Below, in pieces: positions 1-6,114 of a stretch of DNA of 9,010 bases. The stretch comes from CAYMFD01 sp964389475 (GTDB lineage Bacteria; Bacteroidota; Bacteroidia; Chitinophagales; Saprospiraceae): positions 1 to 9,010 of the forward strand of contig CAYMFD010000131.1 in assembly GCA_964389475.1 (NCBI GenBank). The letters run 5' to 3'. The position numbers and the translations under genes are program-made. Under the pieces are notes generated by a model. That model saw only the letters and a list, made by a program, of their open reading frames with translations, made no database searches and was not told the DNA's origin. Positions within the stretch are counted from its first letter, which is position 1, and each line of letters starts with the position of its first letter.

Positions 1-329
1 GATGAAGAATAAGGCAAAAAATAAGTGAAATTCTGTAGCAGAAATGGTATTAGGTCGTCGCCTAGTAGAAAACTGGCATTACCGCCACGCCAGCTGCAGA
101 GTCGAAGCCTTTGCGGGACAGGACGAGGGTGGGGCTAGTGTTAGTCATTCTAGTGGGTGTTTTGGTGCTTTATGGTATACTAGTATGATGTTTTGCCACA
201 CGGACACCTTGTAGAGGGGCGGTCGATAGTGCAGCAGATGCTATAAAAGTAGTGCAGAACAATTCTAACTCAAGGAATCAAAGACAACTCAATCTCCAAG
301 ATCTTTGCCTAGGATATTTCCTCTACCCA
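1..329. other. No confident gene; only a short unsupported open frame
   Basis: I see no recognisable gene here. The longest open stretch with an ATG is 56 codons at 44-214 (+), starting MVLGRRLVENWHYRHASC. It has no clear ribosome binding site and no family resemblance that I recognise. No U-tract hairpin was found at the 3' end of the minus-strand lipoprotein gene that finishes at 330. The left part may be the decayed or non-coding end of a neighbouring locus beyond the window. Confidence 0.4.
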
Positions 330-1079
330 CTAGTATTCGGCCGTATAGGTCTTTACCGTATCAGACCGAAGCGCTTCTCCTATAGTACTACGATATAGGA
401 GCATGTCATTAGCTATGGAGTCTACCTCGGGTTGAGCGGCTTTGATATCACTGGGTAAGTAGGCGATAACCTCTATAGGTGTCTGTAGCATAGCTCGCAT
501 GCTCTCGGTTATCTCCGAGGTGTCTTGAGTGGCCTCGGTCAATAGGCTATCGATTTCTAGCTGACTTATATCGGGGTGATCTCTCAGAAGCGGAAATGAT
601 GGCTCTTCGAAACGTAGCGTAGAACCGTCTAGATCCAAGGTGTAGTTGGGAAATACTAGCATGTACTCCCCATTAGCAAATGGGCTGCTACTAGAGATCG
701 TCTTTTCACATAGAGCTTTGAATCGCTGATAGAGGCCCTGACGTTCTTCCTCAGAGGTGAACTGCATCTCGATCGTACAGTGAAAAGACTCAAAAATGTC
801 GTGGTCGACATCAGCAACGATCTGACTAAAACCAGTGGTGTCTAGGCTAGCCAGCGCTTGGTTCCCTGCAAGCGCTTGGCTCAATGTCATGATAGTATCT
901 GGAAGACTACTGAGGGCTCCCGAGAGAAAGGCTACTTCATAAAAGAAGCCCGTTAAGTGGTAGGTCGACAGCGTCTTACCGCCTCCATTGTCGTCGAGCC
1001 ATATCTCTGTCTTCGTAGGGCTACAACTTGTCAAGCCTATAACCAGTACTACCGCTAAAATCTGTAGGGAATGCTTCAT
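330..1079 (-). CDS. Small outer-membrane-type lipoprotein of unknown function
   Basis: This encodes a 249-residue protein of no family I recognise. I start it at the ATG at 1079 because the protein then opens with a typical type II signal peptide: basic MKH, a hydrophobic stretch (LQILAVVLVIGL) and a lipobox LTSC with the lipidated cysteine at residue 19. A frame extension upstream begins only with TTG at 1103 and would put eight residues ahead of the signal. After the cysteine comes SPTKTEIWLDDNGGGK, a polar linker without Asp at +2, so outer-membrane sorting is likely. The mature part is mixed alpha/beta with a Ser-rich stretch (TISSSSPFANG) and an acidic, helix-prone C-terminal third. Two further cysteines lie in the middle. 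It stands alone on the minus strand. The lipoprotein call is strong; the function is unknown. Confidence 0.8.
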   Translation of the reverse strand: MKHSLQILAVVLVIGLTSCSPTKTEIWLDDNGGGKTLSTYHLTGFFYEVAFLSGALSSLPDTIMTLSQALAGNQALASLDTTGFSQIVADVDHDIFESFHCTIEMQFTSEEERQGLYQRFKALCEKTISSSSPFANGEYMLVFPNYTLDLDGSTLRFEEPSFPLLRDHPDISQLEIDSLLTEATQDTSEITESMRAMLQTPIEVIAYLPSDIKAAQPEVDSIANDMLLYRSTIGEALRSDTVKTYTAEY

Positions 1080-1150
1080 CCCCTTAAAGGTAAGTACTAG
1101 CAATGACTACTGGGGTGGGGTATTGCTTAATTATGCTGGTTTAGTTTAGA

Positions 1151-1327
1151 CTAAGTGATCGGCGACTCTAGTGTAAACAAAGTGCTTGCTACATCTCGTA
1201 CGTTTGTAATTTGATTTTTGGCACAAGCCCATAAACCTCCTCTGAGATAACATATGACTATGGGCCGATCGCGGTGACAGGCTTTACCATCTTCTACCAT
1301 GTCGTAGCCATGCCCCCAGGTATCGAG
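1151..1327 (-). pseudogene. Possible decayed alpha/beta-hydrolase (esterase) fragment
   Basis: On the minus strand a 58-codon stretch is open between an in-frame TAG at 1328-1330 and a TAG at 1151-1153. Its middle reads RPIVICYLRGGLWACAKNQ, which resembles the beta-strand plus oxyanion-hole region of carboxylesterase-like hydrolases (typically RPvvvylHGGGw..GdK). The motif histidine is replaced by Arg, and the rest of the fold, including any nucleophile GxSxG, is absent. Upstream codons in the same frame show similar composition but are broken by stops. It reads as a remnant of a gene once oriented like the lipoprotein. The resemblance is by eye and short, so chance is a real alternative. The rest of 1080-1407 holds nothing else I can support. 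Confidence 0.25.
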
Positions 1328-1407
1328 CTAGCTGTATACGAGAAGGCCGTTTTCCTTTTCCAGCTAGCTGGTGGGTAGTCGTAGATCATCTGTCGCCAGC
1401 TAGAGGA

Positions 1408-1438
1408 TTTGTCTGCATCTGCTTGGTTGTATTATTTG
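1408..1438 (+). promoter_or_regulatory. Putative Bacteroidota-type promoter of the abiE operon
   Basis: A TTTG at 1408-1411 is followed after 18 bases by TATTATTTG at 1430-1438. This approximates the Bacteroidota -33 TTTG / -7 TAnnTTTG pattern but has three rather than two bases between TA and TTTG. It lies about 45 bases before the abiEi start and overlaps the left arm of the inverted repeat at 1431-1440, so a repressor bound there would block it. Position and context support it; the match is imperfect. Confidence 0.4.
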
Positions 1439-1475
1439 CGTAAAGTGCTCTTTTTCGGTATCTTTCGCAAATAAT
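1431..1475. promoter_or_regulatory. Perfect 10-bp inverted repeat, candidate AbiEi operator
   Basis: ATTATTTGCG at 1431-1440 is repeated exactly as its reverse complement CGCAAATAAT at 1466-1475, with 25 bases between the arms. Allowing one gap, an AAAG follows the arm on both sides. The repeat ends eight bases before the abiEi ATG. AbiEi antitoxins of characterised systems repress their own operon by binding inverted repeats in the promoter, so an operator role is the natural reading. The arm spacing is too wide to suggest a simple terminator, and there is no U-tract. Confidence 0.6.
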
Positions 1476-1483
1476 TTACTTAG

Positions 1484-2275
1484 ATGACGATCGGACAAAC
1501 CATTTCAAAGTATGAAGCCATTCACAAGTATTCGTTCTCCAAAGAAGAGATAGCTGCGGAGTGTGAGATTTCAGCTCAAGCACTGACTAGTGCTCTGAGG
1601 AGGCAAAAGGCCAAAGGCAAGCTTGTAAATATTAGAAAAGGATTCTACCTCATTATACCACCCAAGTATCAACTGCTTGGCCAGCTTCCTCTGTCCCTCT
1701 ATGTTGATAGCCTTTTTCAGTGGATAGGTAAACCTTACTATGTTTCACTTCTGACTGCGGCTAGTAAGCATGGTGCTAGCCATCATGCCATTCATAAGGA
1801 CTACATTACAACATCACCTCCTGCATTAAGGGATATCAAGTACGGTTCCTATAACGTTGAGTTTTTTACAAAGAAGCGCTGGCCGCAGAATGGTATCATA
1901 CAAATGAATGCCGAAGCTGGGACCTATTTTGTCTCAAGTATTGCCCTCACATTACTAGACCTTATCAATTATCAAAATAAAATTGGAGGACTTAGCCGCT
2001 TATCAGAAGTGCTGCAAGAATTGTCAGAAGAATTGAGTCCACTAGATCTTCGGGATACAATATCATCATACGGAGAAGCCAGCGACATACAAAGGCTTGC
2101 CTATCTGATAGAGTACTTTGGTGCTGGTGATGAGTGTCTAGATATTATGATTGAATGGAGGAATCGTCAGACCTCGCTTAATACAGTGCCACTTACTCCG
2201 GGTAAGGCAAGAAATAGGGATTCTATCAAAAATAGATGGAGAGTTAATGTTAATAGTGAAATAGATATTGAATGA
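1484..2275 (+). CDS. abiEi: AbiEi-type antitoxin and transcriptional repressor (type IV toxin-antitoxin)
   Basis: This is the antitoxin of an AbiE system, 263 residues long. The N-terminal part (about 5-60) is a winged helix-turn-helix: EEIAAECEISAQALTSALRR forms the helices, and GKLVNIRKGFYLIIP the wing. The larger C-terminal part (about 65-260) matches the AbiEi antitoxin domain, with the family-typical PYYVSLLTAASKHGASH segment and the later SSIALTLLDLI segment. AbiEi neutralises its partner without stable binding (type IV) and represses the operon from promoter inverted repeats; such a repeat lies at 1431-1475. The start is fixed by an in-frame TAG directly before the ATG; no Shine-Dalgarno is visible. 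The stop overlaps the abiEii start (ATGA). By eye the gene is more A+T-rich than the genes at 4026-5870 and from 6776, consistent with horizontal acquisition. Confidence 0.88.
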   Translation: MTIGQTISKYEAIHKYSFSKEEIAAECEISAQALTSALRRQKAKGKLVNIRKGFYLIIPPKYQLLGQLPLSLYVDSLFQWIGKPYYVSLLTAASKHGASHHAIHKDYITTSPPALRDIKYGSYNVEFFTKKRWPQNGIIQMNAEAGTYFVSSIALTLLDLINYQNKIGGLSRLSEVLQELSEELSPLDLRDTISSYGEASDIQRLAYLIEYFGAGDECLDIMIEWRNRQTSLNTVPLTPGKARNRDSIKNRWRVNVNSEIDIE

Positions 2276-3066
2276 TAGCTGAAGCGTATATACAGAAGTG
2301 GAGAGAATCCTCTGCACCATGGCAAAAGTCATGGCAGGTAGAACAAGACCTCATCATATCGAGGGCCTTAGTCGCTATTTTTTCTGATGAGTATTTGCAT
2401 GAGCATCTAGCGTTTCGCGGTGGCACAGCGCTACATAAGCTCTATCTGCAGCCTGCACCTAGGTATAGTGAAGATATAGACCTGGTACAGATTAAGCCAG
2501 GTCCCATCAAGCCCATTATGCAGAGACTCAATGAAGCTATCGACTTTTTCGAATTGCCTCGAAATACAAAACCTAATTTGCACGGGATTAAAGCGCTTCA
2601 CAAGTTCACGTCTCAGGTAGAAGGGGTAAGACACAAGCTCAAGATAGAAATCAACTGCAAAGAACATAACTCTGTATTCCCTTTGATCAAGTTCCCATTT
2701 GAAGTAAAGTCAGACTGGTATATGGGGTCTTGCGACATCCACACCTATGATATGCATGAGCTATTGGGTACTAAGTTGAGAGCCTTATACCAGAGAAAAA
2801 AGGGTAGGGACCTCTTCGATCTGGATTATGCGAGGCGGCACTTAGATGTCGATTGGTCGAAAGTAGTAGAATGCTTCAAAAAATATGTAACGGATGCTAC
2901 CGGCAAGCGACCACCATCCCAGAAAGAATTCATGATCACGATGAAGTCCAAAATAGATCAGCTGGACTTCTATGGAGATATGGAAGCTATCTTAAGACCT
3001 GGTGTGGAGTATAGCCAAGATGCAGCCTGGGAATGGATACAGGAGGAGATTGTGGAGATGATATGA
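2272..3066 (+). CDS. abiEii: AbiEii-type nucleotidyltransferase toxin (type IV toxin-antitoxin)
   Basis: This 264-residue protein is the toxin of the AbiE pair, in the DUF1814/AbiEii nucleotidyltransferase family (DNA polymerase beta-like fold). The expected motifs occur in order: FRGGTALHK (48-56) with the GG[ST] nucleotide-binding turn; SEDIDLV (66-72) giving the metal-binding DxD at D68 and D70; KLKIEIN (122-128) as the third acidic strand; and KLRALYQRKKGRDLFD (168-183), the conserved C-terminal K...RxKGRDxxD helix. All key residues are present, so the toxin looks intact. AbiEii of Streptococcus binds GTP, and the related mycobacterial MenT toxins add nucleotides to tRNA 3' ends; the target here is unknown. 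Its start overlaps the abiEi stop by ATGA, indicating translational coupling. Full length for the family is expected at about 260-300 residues. Confidence 0.9.
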   Translation: MIAEAYIQKWRESSAPWQKSWQVEQDLIISRALVAIFSDEYLHEHLAFRGGTALHKLYLQPAPRYSEDIDLVQIKPGPIKPIMQRLNEAIDFFELPRNTKPNLHGIKALHKFTSQVEGVRHKLKIEINCKEHNSVFPLIKFPFEVKSDWYMGSCDIHTYDMHELLGTKLRALYQRKKGRDLFDLDYARRHLDVDWSKVVECFKKYVTDATGKRPPSQKEFMITMKSKIDQLDFYGDMEAILRPGVEYSQDAAWEWIQEEIVEMI

Positions 3067-3146
3067 GCGGCTAGAGAGCAGTGACCAATCATTATTGATT
3101 CATCAAGATCTATATCAGGTAATACCCTGCGTGGTAAGATGAATGC

Positions 3147-3169
3147 CGATGACTTCGGCTCCGCTCAGT
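3147..3169. repeat. Left copy of a 23-bp direct repeat, cut by the assembly gap
   Basis: These 23 bases, containing CTTCGGCTCCGCTCAGT, recur exactly at 3650-3672. The preceding ATGCCGATGAC (3143-3153) is the inverse of GTCATCGGCAT at 3711-3721. The copy is interrupted by the run of Ns, so its true length is unknown. It probably begins an array like the one at 3650-3721. Confidence 0.85.
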
Positions 3170-3269
3170 NNNNNNNNNNNNNNNNNNNNNNNNNNNNNNN
3201 NNNNNNNNNNNNNNNNNNNNNNNNNNNNNNNNNNNNNNNNNNNNNNNNNNNNNNNNNNNNNNNNNNNNN
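3170..3269. other. Assembly gap of exactly 100 Ns
   Basis: One hundred Ns is a conventional placeholder for a gap of unknown size. Both edges lie in the same palindromic repeat family (CTTCGGCTCCGCTCAGT on the left, CTGAGCGAAGCCGAAG on the right), so the assembly most likely broke in a repeat array or hairpin. Any open frame read through the Ns is meaningless. Confidence 0.97.
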
Positions 3270-3299
3270 CGGCTCCGCAGGCTGAGCGAAGCCGAAGCC
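3270..3299. repeat. Palindromic repeat at the right edge of the gap
   Basis: CGGCTCCGC (3270-3278) and GCGAAGCCG (3286-3294) form a nine-pair stem with one mismatch and a seven-base loop. The second arm, read in reverse complement, is CGGCTTCGCTCAGCC, the same motif as in the repeats at 3147-3169 and 3660-3719, so this is an inverted copy of that family. It sits 48 bases upstream of the GIY-YIG start. A left part may be hidden in the gap. Confidence 0.7.
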
Positions 3300-3346
3300 A
3301 AGGTGCTCAAGCTCAAGTGAGGACTATAAGCTCAACTTAATACAAA

Positions 3347-3655
3347 ATGAAAGGATACACCTACATACTCAGATGTGCCAATGGTAGCTACTATACTGGT
3401 AGCACCAAGGATCTTGCTCGTAGACTATACCAGCATCAGAGTGGTGAAGGCGCTAATCATACCAAAAAGCACCTACCCGTTACATTGGTCTATGTGGAGG
3501 AGTACGACAGGATAGACACTGCCTTTTACAGAGAAAAACAAATACAGGGCTGGACTAGGAAGAAGAAGGAGGCTCTCATTAAAGATCAACCAGATGAACT
3601 GCATGAGCTAGCGCGGTGTCTCAATGAGACCTCGCATATATATAAAGATCGATGA
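3347..3655 (+). CDS. Small GIY-YIG endonuclease-family protein (UPF0213/YhbQ-like)
   Basis: This is a 102-residue, single-domain GIY-YIG nuclease. The first motif is YTYILRC (4-10) followed by YYTGST (15-20), the usual variant of the GIY...YIG strands. R25/R26 in KDLARRLYQH are the likely catalytic arginine position. H30 and the QSGEGANHTKKHLPV loop follow, then LVYVEEY. The acidic metal ligand is probably E63 in YREKQIQGW. The active site therefore looks complete. Single-domain members are common in Bacteroidota but their roles are mostly undefined; nicking of structured DNA is a family-level expectation. The ATG at 3347 is preceded by an A-rich stretch and no clear Shine-Dalgarno. Palindromic repeats lie on both sides, and the stop codon TGA falls within the first bases of the downstream repeat, suggesting gene and repeats travel together. 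Confidence 0.88.
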   Translation: MKGYTYILRCANGSYYTGSTKDLARRLYQHQSGEGANHTKKHLPVTLVYVEEYDRIDTAFYREKQIQGWTRKKKEALIKDQPDELHELARCLNETSHIYKDR

Positions 3656-3721
3656 CTTCGGCTCCGCTCAGTCATCGGCGGCTCCGTTCAGTCATCGGCG
3701 ACTCCGCTCAGTCATCGGCAT
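3650..3721. repeat. Tandem array of three 20-bp units downstream of the GIY-YIG gene
   Basis: Three head-to-tail 20-bp units occupy 3660-3679, 3680-3699 and 3700-3719, with consensus GGCTCCGCTCAGTCATCGGC. Unit 2 has one change (GTTCAG) and unit 3 starts GACT. The leader 3650-3672 equals the repeat at 3147-3169. The array begins inside the last codons of the GIY-YIG gene. An open frame of 66 codons runs across it, but it is repeat-derived and not a gene. Confidence 0.92.
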
Positions 3722-3806
3722 GTCTCCGCTGGCCTCCATCAGCTTCCTGCGACACGACAGGCTAGATCCCGGAATAGAAGAGAAGGTGATGAGCGACGTA
3801 CAATGG

Positions 3807-3883
3807 CGAATGACAAATGACTAGTGTTGAATGTCGAGTGACGAGTGTCGAGTGATGAATTACGAATGTTGAATACTGAATGT
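3807..3883. repeat. Eleven degenerate tandem heptamers (about YGARTGW)
   Basis: The sequence divides without gaps into eleven 7-bp units, for example CGAGTGA at 3835-3841, CGAGTGT at 3842-3848 and CGAGTGA at 3849-3855, then TGAATTA and CGAATGT. Units vary mostly at positions 1, 4 and 7. It is non-coding in all frames. A 7-bp period is not a multiple of three, so it is not a protein repeat remnant. Confidence 0.8.
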
Positions 3884-3895
3884 CATGTGGGCAAA

Positions 3896-3927
3896 AGCTC
3901 AACACCTCAACAGCTTAGCAGCCGCAC
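3896..3927. repeat. Four degenerate octamers (about ASCTYARC)
   Basis: Units AGCTCAAC, ACCTCAAC, AGCTTAGC and AGCCGCAC run head to tail over 3896-3927. The period changes from 7 to 8 bp compared with the array twelve bases upstream and the sequence is unrelated. Four units is few, so the boundaries are tentative. Confidence 0.5.
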
Positions 3928-3968
3928 CCATTAAACCGAACTCCGCACCGACAAGCGTAACTCCTTAT

Positions 3969-4008
3969 TTCGCAAATCGACGAATTGAAGAATGAGCAAA
4001 TTGGCAAA
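3969..4008. repeat. Five degenerate octamers ending in AA
   Basis: The units TTCGCAAA, TCGACGAA, TTGAAGAA, TGAGCAAA and TTGGCAAA tile 3969-4008 exactly. All begin with T and end in AA. The array lies just past the 3' end of the minus-strand gene at 4026, where no hairpin terminator is visible. Confidence 0.55.
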
Positions 4009-4025
4009 TCCTGCATCCCGTCAAA

Positions 4026-5870
4026 TCAGCCCATACTGTCCACAAATCGCGTAAACACCTCCATATGCAAGCCTAAATCCATACTAGGCGATAAGGCCGC
4101 TCTGACGATGTAGTCCTTGTCTCCTTCCTTGGTGGTACCCTGGGTGGAGGTTGCTGGTACGGTCCAGTAGCAGCCCTTGAGCTGGCCATAGCTTACACAG
4201 TGCTTGCTCTCGCCCGGTATCTCGGTGATCATGAGATTGATGAGCTGGTGGTTGAGGGCACGTTTGTTTGCTTCTCGGGCGGCAGGAGTGTCACCCGTAG
4301 CAGGTAGATCCAGAGAAAAAACAGACGGCGTAAAGCCCATCGCTGCTAGCTCATCCGACACGAAGTTGATCTTGGCGTGTGGTAGGACCTCGTTTATGTG
4401 CTTGACAAATTTGCAGGTATTGTCATAGGCGTCTTTGATGCGACGGTTCATCGATGGCATCTGCTCGGCAAGTATCTGGTACTGGAGCGGGGTAGCCTCA
4501 TTGTCGCAGAGGACGAGGTGTTGTCTCACTTTTGCCATGATGTCTGCGGCATGATCATTGGCGGCACAGTAACCTGCGGTACACCGCCCACCACTGGGGA
4601 ATTTGGACCCACTTGCGTACGATATCGCGGCCACATCGGAGAGGGTTTCTCCTGCACCGAGGAAGTGTACATTGGGGCAGAAGGTCTGGTCTAGGATAAA
4701 CACGGGGCTTACTGCTTGGGTACCCTTTGCAGTGTTCCGCCTAGTGCCGAGTACTGATTTTAAGTTCGCTAGATCAGGAACTTCTACTCGGGGATTGGTC
4801 GGGATCTCGGCGATGATGTAAGGGATAGCGTCTTCGTCGGCGATATCGCTCAGAATAGTATCTAGGCTCGACACCATATCGTGGTCGCCGTCTACTAGCA
4901 TGTCGACGATCTCTACATTGGGTATGGCAGCTGCCACTCTTCTGGCTTGGTCATTGGTACCTCCATAGCAGTTCGGTGGCACGACGAATTTGATGACCTT
5001 GCCACTATGCTGCTCCATGGCATGATCCACCAGACCCATCATGATAGCATATTGTATCGATAAGCCACTCGAGCCGACTGCTGGCTCTACGTCTGTTGCT
5101 GTGACTTGCTTGATGGTGTCAAGGACTTGTGCTTTGGCCTGACTGGCAGCATCGTCAGCTATGGTGTCAGTGCTACTTATAACGGATCGCAGTACTTTCT
5201 CACAATCACTCGGCGTCATAGCAATACTCTCGCGGCGGCGTACGTGCTGTATCACACCTGTGTATTCTGCATTATCGGTGCCATGTATAATGACCACGGA
5301 CCCTACGCTGCTGTTGATATTGATGCTAAAGTCTATGTGATCATGCTCTGCAAAATCTGTAAGACCTCCCACGCTAGATAACAACACGGTCGTGTGATCA
5401 GCCGCGTCAATGTGGTCTAGAGTGGTCACTTCCTCCAGTGTGAATCGGAAGCCGTACACGTCTCTCATTACCTCTACATCCATATGTAGCGGGAGAGGAC
5501 CTCGGTGTAGGACCCTTGTCGCACTGCCTGTGAGCTTATTGTGTCTCAGTATCGCGAATAGCGGCATCGTCATCGACGAAAAGCTAATGACCCGATGAGT
5601 ATTGCAGCCGTGCTCGTGTGCTATCGTCCACTCTAGGAGGCACGATAGCGGATGGCCCAACCTTATATAGTCGTAGGCAGTGGGCAGGTCCGCTAGTGCC
5701 GCTGGTGATGTATTGCCTTCCTGGTACAGTGTTTCTAGACCTTCAAGGAATTGGGTTTTTGCCTGTGATTCGTCGTATATGTCGAGCCTGTGGGTGGTCA
5801 GCGTAAGCCAGTCACTGGGCATATTATCCAGCACCTTTTCGGTATACTTTCGTAGCTTTTCGTCTTTCAT
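4026..5870 (-). CDS. Large Cys/Met-metabolism PLP-dependent enzyme (cystathionine synthase/lyase-like)
   Basis: This 614-residue protein belongs to the cystathionine gamma-synthase/beta-lyase superfamily of fold-type I PLP enzymes. The C-terminal core shows SSGLSIQYA (267-275), YGGTN (302-306) for cofactor stacking, AEIPTNPRVEVPDL (354-367) matching the family E-x-P-x-NP-x-x-x-V-x-D-L, D394 in FILDQTFCP as the pyridine-nitrogen aspartate, and K423 in SYASGSKFPSGG as the Schiff-base lysine. R590 in VRAALSPSMD matches the substrate-carboxylate arginine region. Usual family length is about 380-420, so some 200 extra residues are present at the N-terminal side; there YIRLGHPLSCLLE (68-80) resembles the family's Y-S-R-x-x-NPT phosphate-clamp motif. 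The ATG is preceded by AAGAAG. It is monocistronic on the minus strand. The substrate cannot be told from sequence; sulfur amino-acid chemistry is the family expectation. Confidence 0.82.
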   Translation of the reverse strand: MKDEKLRKYTEKVLDNMPSDWLTLTTHRLDIYDESQAKTQFLEGLETLYQEGNTSPAALADLPTAYDYIRLGHPLSCLLEWTIAHEHGCNTHRVISFSSMTMPLFAILRHNKLTGSATRVLHRGPLPLHMDVEVMRDVYGFRFTLEEVTTLDHIDAADHTTVLLSSVGGLTDFAEHDHIDFSININSSVGSVVIIHGTDNAEYTGVIQHVRRRESIAMTPSDCEKVLRSVISSTDTIADDAASQAKAQVLDTIKQVTATDVEPAVGSSGLSIQYAIMMGLVDHAMEQHSGKVIKFVVPPNCYGGTNDQARRVAAAIPNVEIVDMLVDGDHDMVSSLDTILSDIADEDAIPYIIAEIPTNPRVEVPDLANLKSVLGTRRNTAKGTQAVSPVFILDQTFCPNVHFLGAGETLSDVAAISYASGSKFPSGGRCTAGYCAANDHAADIMAKVRQHLVLCDNEATPLQYQILAEQMPSMNRRIKDAYDNTCKFVKHINEVLPHAKINFVSDELAAMGFTPSVFSLDLPATGDTPAAREANKRALNHQLINLMITEIPGESKHCVSYGQLKGCYWTVPATSTQGTTKEGDKDYIVRAALSPSMDLGLHMEVFTRFVDSMG

Positions 5871-6066
5871 ATATCTTCTTTTACCCAGCGACGTGAACGC
5901 CTTATTTCTCTTTCATTTGGTACAACGAATGTACAGGTGTAGTGTTGCTATGTGTGCCTATCTCTGCAGATTAGTTTGTGCTATTTATTGTAGATGTCTT
6001 TAGTGGGGGTCTAGCTAGCAAGAATCATTAAGAAGTACTTCCTTGACGAGCGGACACAAAGTGCCT
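5871..6066. other. Upstream region of the PLP-enzyme gene; no gene seen
   Basis: This should contain the promoter of the minus-strand gene starting at 5870. A minus-strand TACATTCG (about 5926-5933), within an inverted repeat GTACA-N5-TGTAC (5920-5934), is the nearest thing to a -7 element, but no partner -33 box is evident. The ten-base palindrome GAAGTACTTC is at 6032-6041. No coding frame is supported here. Confidence 0.35.
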
Positions 6067-6110
6067 AAAATCAAAAAAGCCACCTCAGATGAGATGGCTT
6101 TTTTGATTTT
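6067..6110 (-). terminator. Strong bidirectional intrinsic terminator
   Basis: A perfect 16-bp inverted repeat (left arm AAAATCAAAAAAGCCA, 6067-6082; right arm 6095-6110) encloses CTC-AGAT-GAG, which adds three pairs and a four-base loop after one mismatch. Each strand reads GC-rich stem into T6GAT4, the form of a Rho-independent terminator in either direction. On the minus strand it lies 26 bases after the stop of the 22-codon ORF at 6137-6205, which is the only nearby transcript that explains it. Confidence 0.9.
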
Positions 6111-6114
6111 CTGA

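Noticed and set aside
1325..1370. Two copies of AGCTAGCTG as a recombination or attachment site
   Set aside because: AGCTAGCT is a self-palindrome and the copies share too little flanking sequence; no integrase is present.
2138..2667. Minus-strand frames opposite abiEi and abiEii
   Set aside because: Shadows of two genes with clear family motifs on the plus strand.
3110..3340. Open frames on both strands spanning the run of Ns
   Set aside because: They exist only because the unknown bases cannot contain stops; the flanks are palindromic repeat, not coding sequence.
3650..3721. CRISPR-like reading of the 20-bp array
   Set aside because: The units are directly adjacent with no unique spacers and no cas genes are present.
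3624..3824. 66-codon plus-strand frame overlapping the GIY-YIG 3' end
   Set aside because: It is read through the 20-bp tandem repeats and the start of the heptamer array, with no family resemblance or ribosome binding site.
4204..6003. Several plus-strand frames of 62-107 codons opposite the PLP-enzyme gene
   Set aside because: They lie antisense to a clearly homologous gene and show no recognisable domains.
6032..6041. GAAGTACTTC palindrome as an operator
   Set aside because: A single ten-base palindrome far from any supported promoter is weak evidence.
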